Shown here piece after piece: positions 22,901-25,063 of a DNA stretch of 25,063 nt; position 1 is the stretch's first letter, and every line of letters starts with the position of its first letter. Below the pieces are notes generated by a model. It did not search any database, was not told the origin of the DNA, and saw only the letters and a list, made by a program, of their open reading frames with translations. The DNA is taken from IMG/VR virus record IMGVR_UViG_3300035157_000301, positions 1 through 25,063 of that record. One strand, 5' to 3'. The stretch comes from a virus. The translations under genes and the position numbers were made by a program.

Positions 22901-24298
22901 TTGGGCATCAAATATCCACAAATCCCAGACACCATTTATGTTAGTCTCTTGAATCTGGACTGTGCGACACCTACCAATGAGTGTACCTTGGACAGTATTA
23001 GTAGTGTTTAATTGCCAATCATCATATATCTCTAGTGTTTGATATGCAGATGTAACACCTTCACCAGTTAGGTCGGGCCATCCATACACATCGTAAACTT
23101 TTACATACTGTCCTAATCTGAATGGTAGGATAGTATTTTGTACTGAAGCAAAGTCTCTTGGTTTAGGAGCATCCACATATTGTGGGACTAAGAATTCTGT
23201 CCTATAACCTTTAACGTATGCACGTCCTGGAGATACCTCAAATGCTACTAAATCATCTGATGCTAACTGTCCACCAGAGGTAGTATCACCTGCACGGTAT
23301 ACACCATTGTTGAAACCATCATCAAGACTCTCTCTTGCCTTAACTGTGAAGGTATCAATTACATAGTCGCCACTTTCTTCAAAGGTTCTTCTTGCGAGTG
23401 ATCTCTCAAGTTCTGAATAAGCAGTGTGAGTAACAAACTGTTCAACCTTTGAGTTGTTGATACGAAGTAATTCAATGAAGTTTTTATCGGTCTCATCATT
23501 GATTGGCTTCTTAGTAAGAGAAGTTTTAATTCTAAATCTGTGACCACCTGGAGCAGAGTAGTTAGATGTACCTGCTGCATTGTCATTAAGTGATGGGTCG
23601 TCTTCTGGTGTAACGATTGACTCACTGACTTCAAGTCCAACTCTGTAAGATGGGTTGTTGTCGTATTGATCAAGGATGAGATATGAGCTTGGAACATCAA
23701 CGAAATGACCTCTGATAAAGTACACACCAGCATTAATGTATGCAGTAGATGCTACCGCAGTTGCATTGACTGGTAATAGTTGAGCAAATGGTGATCCAAC
23801 TTCGATCAGTGTAGTACCGAAGGTGATTTCATTTTCGGCCAATAATTGCTCGTTGGGCTGAAAAGTCTTGAGGGTGGTGTCACTTGTGGTGTCACCTGAC
23901 TCAACATACTTAACATACAGAGTAACATAACCCTTAGTAGACTCTGTAGAAGGGATAGAATATAATACTTTTGCCTTAATACCTGTAGTAATACCCTCAA
24001 TAATCTGTCCAGTTAACTGGGTACGATACGTCTCAACGTCTACCCCTAGGAATGATTGTTGAAGTACAATTGCTTGCACCTGAAGGTCATAACCCACCTG
24101 ACCTGGTATAACCATACTTCCTTCTTTGAAGAAGTGTTGTCCGACAGACTCCAACTGGTTTTGCAGTATGGACTGCATGGTCGTGAGCTCACGTGCCTGT
24201 ATCGGATATCCTGGTCTAAAGAGGACTCTGTAAAAATTCTTGTCCTTATCAAAGTCATCAAAGTAAGGACTAATGTTTAAATTAGTATTCTGTGGCAT
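16973..24298 (-). CDS. Giant DUF4815-like baseplate/tail structural protein, 2441 aa
   Basis: A virion protein seen in cyanomyoviruses and related marine phages. The N-terminus (LNISPYFDDFDKDKNFYRVL, RPGYPIQARELTTMQSILQN, ESVGQHFFKEGSMVIPGQ) is the DUF4815 signature, residues about 1-60. Further regions: around 330-370 a VKGYRTEF-type stretch; about 1420-1450 SFNCDRMKPRTRIYAFFDGV; about 1660-1850 YDPLAQSFIVDDEGGVFLTG onward, a beta-sandwich-like block; and a C-terminal FNAFQVKIVMRSKNQARVPL. Short modules of the form G-x2-V-x-G-x-TSGA-x-A-x-V recur at about residues 489, 886, 1478, 1545 and 1943. It begins 4 nt after gp8 stops and takes the place of T4 gp9-gp11, so a wedge or fibre-attachment role is likely, but no specific T4 homology is visible. 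Confidence 0.85.
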   Translation of the reverse strand: MPQNTNLNISPYFDDFDKDKNFYRVLFRPGYPIQARELTTMQSILQNQLESVGQHFFKEGSMVIPGQVGYDLQVQAIVLQQSFLGVDVETYRTQLTGQIIEGITTGIKAKVLYSIPSTESTKGYVTLYVKYVESGDTTSDTTLKTFQPNEQLLAENEITFGTTLIEVGSPFAQLLPVNATAVASTAYINAGVYFIRGHFVDVPSSYLILDQYDNNPSYRVGLEVSESIVTPEDDPSLNDNAAGTSNYSAPGGHRFRIKTSLTKKPINDETDKNFIELLRINNSKVEQFVTHTAYSELERSLARRTFEESGDYVIDTFTVKARESLDDGFNNGVYRAGDTTSGGQLASDDLVAFEVSPGRAYVKGYRTEFLVPQYVDAPKPRDFASVQNTILPFRLGQYVKVYDVYGWPDLTGEGVTSAYQTLEIYDDWQLNTTNTVQGTLIGRCRTVQIQETNINGVWDLWIFDAQMFTAINFAAGNNNVQVGDLLKGRTSQATGFVAEQGSGTNCRLEQVSGVFQNGEVIERDGRVIGTLEAAHTFNLTDGRHVVGRNTGNAIIFGANLMLNDVRIIEGTTITIDQAGNSRLEGFRSKFAQDLRPGDVVTSTNTSEEGENTLRIATVDVTAINTSSTNAATGQSSYIFDYLNQYALLEVGLKKGTVNDGEVNALARMRPFIFQKDYQNGELSIDCPRTSMKSISDESFFVFRTFTNKTVVSGGVTVSLPESEQFATLDDENYILTIIAESGSAWSVGENLDIDSLNTVGTLTVTFGADRQSITIDGLANVSTIKLTALVSKNIVSKKIKTAAKMRALKVIRTRINNDQQKYGLAYGNLYGTRIEDEEISFALNDVYKVHAVYESENDDDASPPYIVLTESTFFDNGTVIIGKTSGARGRVIQFINSTLRLYYVQLNEIPFAAGETVEGVDDDGIPLSAFVDDAEGSVFRGSKVITTQFTLDPGQKAHYYDVCKISRYPQYTPPIRKMLIIFDYFIHESSGDYFSSQSYTGISYKDIPTYKLDGSINFLRDQVDFRPGVGELASGSGTVTAPFYVNCASLDFAARQFDTSGGTGGSTIFDIPKVNTEIRMDYSYYLPRADKLYLTHDNQLKIVKGVSSEDLPPPDGIANAMLLAQIEYRPFTYDVERDILISPEIIRRYTMKDIGDLETRLEHVEYYTSLSLLESQAENTKTYDDNGFDRLKNGYVVDDFTDHNVGDVFSVDYKCSLDFKNGFLRPSHYTTNVPLELNLGASSNIVKTTGNMALLPWEDLAIITQPYASRVENVNPFNVFTFIGRIDLTPASDDWVDIKRLPARVENVEGDFSAVSRDLQVDQNGFAPIQWGSWKTNWTGESLQSTSQFRNRSGSFSAGGRRLGRLGHGQGRQPLFVHERRTWRVVNNQARQGIKTRVVAKIDKKSLGDTQLSQTAIPWIRSRNVSFNCDRMKPRTRIYAFFDGVNVTTYITPKVIEIVKSSTADPQTNETPFVEGETVVGSISGCRFKVAPANDGYKTDPYGTGTATLAESYASQTPYINIDTASLSESVNPNYYGNMNVGEVLVGQTSGARAVVKDRRLLTDNVGSFKGSFFIPNPGNDSNPRWATGTRTFRFTTSSTNSKASGEVDSSADTTYSAQGTLKTVRENILAVRNAELVKDTVSDTRQVITTRTETRQIGWYDPLAQSFIVDDEGGVFLTGIDVFFKTKDTNIPISMQIRTMENGYPTKDILPFSDVTITPDQIELSDNAAIASRFTFRSPVYIKASTEYCFVLLSDSNEYQVWISRMGDVDVSGTRTISEQPYAGVLFKSQNASTWTADQYEDMKFTVYRAKFTELSGTAILNNAELGKGNGGIHNLIENPILTLKPTQLLTLPAGQNFNFTIGARITQSPSGASATIKEFDANSDPEKITITDIDGAFSAGFLDANGDPFQGLASSQSVSTIVLSAIYNGTFEVGNVVSGSTSAATGIVTDYNAGTSTLTLNYITKAFDASDTLSEPGGTSATITSISYSGDSYVAYPTATPSYPSDDKEIAISCRNHGMHQRTNNVEIEGVISEVPHTTLTTTLSQAGTSIQVADASQFHQIVGGAAIDNLNPGYLKINDEIIQYNNISANGQVITVANSGRGNSGTADVEHPSGSIVECYNLDGIPLTEINKVHSSIECPWLDTFMLQVEHVATNGIRGGGANVWSSQNVQFETLTPTVSTMVLPDTEITARINTTTATSVGDGGGEGASSARDQSSFVNNGQYLDIVLNEENAFTSPQMIASKINEQNKLDGNKSLTMALTLTSESDKFSPCIDLDRLSLITTTNRINWWPGGPAPYGQQGQIDRTMDVSVLPTGDQNDAVYLSRLARLGSEARSLKIDFQITRHPSTEIKVYYRAFKTGDTADPNTIGWTYVGAPSNDSQGQAYDSTPSDEPLWKDYAYEVRGLNFNAFQVKIVMRSKNQARVPLIADLRAIALAT

Positions 24299-24302
24299 GT
24301 CT

Positions 24303-25063
24303 TTAGAACTCGATTACGATTTTGATGTCTTCAATTTGGTCTCCAGCACGAGTAATTGCTCCTCTGTTATCTATGTAGATGACATCGCCTGAGTTAGGAT
24401 CAACTTCTGCTTTTGCATAACCATTAGTAAATGCCATACCTAGGTCATACTCAGCATTGTTAATAACCCTCGTAGAGGATCCAGAAACAATGGGGAAGTT
24501 AATATCTGGGTCAGCAGATGCACCTGAGATAGCACCCACAATTGGGTTACCACCTTCAAACTCGATTAAGTTACCAGTGAATTCAGGGAAGATACCATCA
24601 ATTCTATTCTGATAATACTTAAGCACTTTAGTAGTTGCATTCCATGATATAACACGTCCTCTTGCCGTTACCTGTTGACCACCAACAGTACGAGACTGGG
24701 TTATAATCTCGTCAGTCTGGAAGTTTCCAGTAAACGTAGGTGCAAATATTGCAGCCTTTGTGGCACTTAATGTCAGGTCAGACGTTAATTCCTGAGTACC
24801 AAACTTGTTAGGATTAATTACCAAACCAATACGACGATAGTCGTTGTCAGTTGGGAAGTCACCAGATCCTTCATCGTAGGTGAACTTAGTGTTAATCATT
24901 ACACGGAAACCACCCAACTCAGTTGCAGGGGATTTACCATGTCCTCCTACTGGAGGTATGACAACCTCAACGCTACCACCAGTACCTGTTCCAGCACCAA
25001 TACCGTTGACTTCATCGATGATTACTTTACCAAAGGTGTATCCAGATCCACCAGATGTAACAG
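24303..25063 (-). CDS. 8: Baseplate wedge subunit gp8, C-terminal part (5' end outside window)
   Basis: The last 252 residues of the baseplate wedge protein; the frame is open to the window edge, so the true start lies beyond 25063 (the TTG at 24917 is not a start). Seen from the edge: GSGYTFGKVIIDEV, then PPVGGHGKSPATELGGFRVM, then DFPTDNDYRRIGLVINPNKF, the gp8 core wording; and the C-terminus DVIYIDNRGAITRAGDQIED followed by IKIVIEF, the usual end of gp8. A beta module (TDEIITQ, then RGRVISWNATTKVLKYYQN) at about 24560-24740 is inserted compared with T4 gp8. Position before the DUF4815 gene agrees with the T4 late order. Confidence 0.88.
   Translation of the reverse strand, partial: VTSGGSGYTFGKVIIDEVNGIGAGTGTGGSVEVVIPPVGGHGKSPATELGGFRVMINTKFTYDEGSGDFPTDNDYRRIGLVINPNKFGTQELTSDLTLSATKAAIFAPTFTGNFQTDEIITQSRTVGGQQVTARGRVISWNATTKVLKYYQNRIDGIFPEFTGNLIEFEGGNPIVGAISGASADPDINFPIVSGSSTRVINNAEYDLGMAFTNGYAKAEVDPNSGDVIYIDNRGAITRAGDQIEDIKIVIEF

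Noticed and set aside
24303-24917. A complete 204-residue gene starting at 24917
   Set aside because: The presumed start is a TTG and the frame continues without a stop to the window edge with gp8-like sequence, so it is the C-terminal part of gp8.

Overview
The window is a piece of the late (virion) region of a T4-like cyanophage, a myovirus of marine Synechococcus or Prochlorococcus. Every supported gene is on the minus strand, so transcription runs from high to low coordinates. Two facts place it: an ordered run of T4 morphogenesis homologues (gp8, gp13, gp14, gp15, gp16, gp17), and a block of cyanobacterial photosynthesis and bilin genes (petE, petF, pebS, pcyA) of the kind known from Prochlorococcus phage P-SSM2. 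All family assignments are by reading the proteins; no database search was run.

Layout in transcription order. From 25063 to 24303 is the 3' part of the baseplate wedge gene gp8, cut by the window edge. From 24298 to 16973 is a 2441-residue baseplate/tail protein with a DUF4815-like N-terminus. Two small coiled-coil proteins follow (16929-16434). From 16384 to 8633 is a 2583-residue, highly repetitive tail-fibre protein with a histidine-rich cupredoxin-like domain. Together these occupy the place where T4 has gp9-gp12 and fibritin. Next come the neck and connector genes gp13, gp14 and gp15, then the small terminase subunit gp16 (ending at 5745). At the far end (303-1) is the N-terminus of the large terminase gp17, with its Walker A motif; it has no stop inside the window.

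Between gp16 and gp17 lie about 5.4 kb of tightly packed accessory genes: a likely virion protein (177 residues), a very lysine-rich protein (448 residues, GTG start), four small conserved-looking genes, plastocyanin (petE), 2Fe-2S ferredoxin (petF), phycoerythrobilin synthase (pebS), phycocyanobilin:ferredoxin oxidoreductase (pcyA), a one-pass membrane protein, a staphylococcal-nuclease-like protein and a second small membrane protein. Most junctions are ATGA, TAATG or 8-14 nt overlaps, so the cassette reads as translationally coupled. Ferredoxin is the electron donor of both bilin reductases, and plastocyanin and ferredoxin are the donor and acceptor of photosystem I. No heme oxygenase lies in the window.

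Minus-strand sequences matching the T4-type late promoter (TATAAATA or one mismatch) stand 21-41 nt upstream of the giant fibre gene, the 177-residue gene, two small genes and petF. This suggests that the electron-transfer and bilin genes are expressed, at least partly, with the late virion genes. I saw no tRNA, CRISPR array, insertion sequence or clear hairpin terminator. There is no gene-free stretch over 300 bases.
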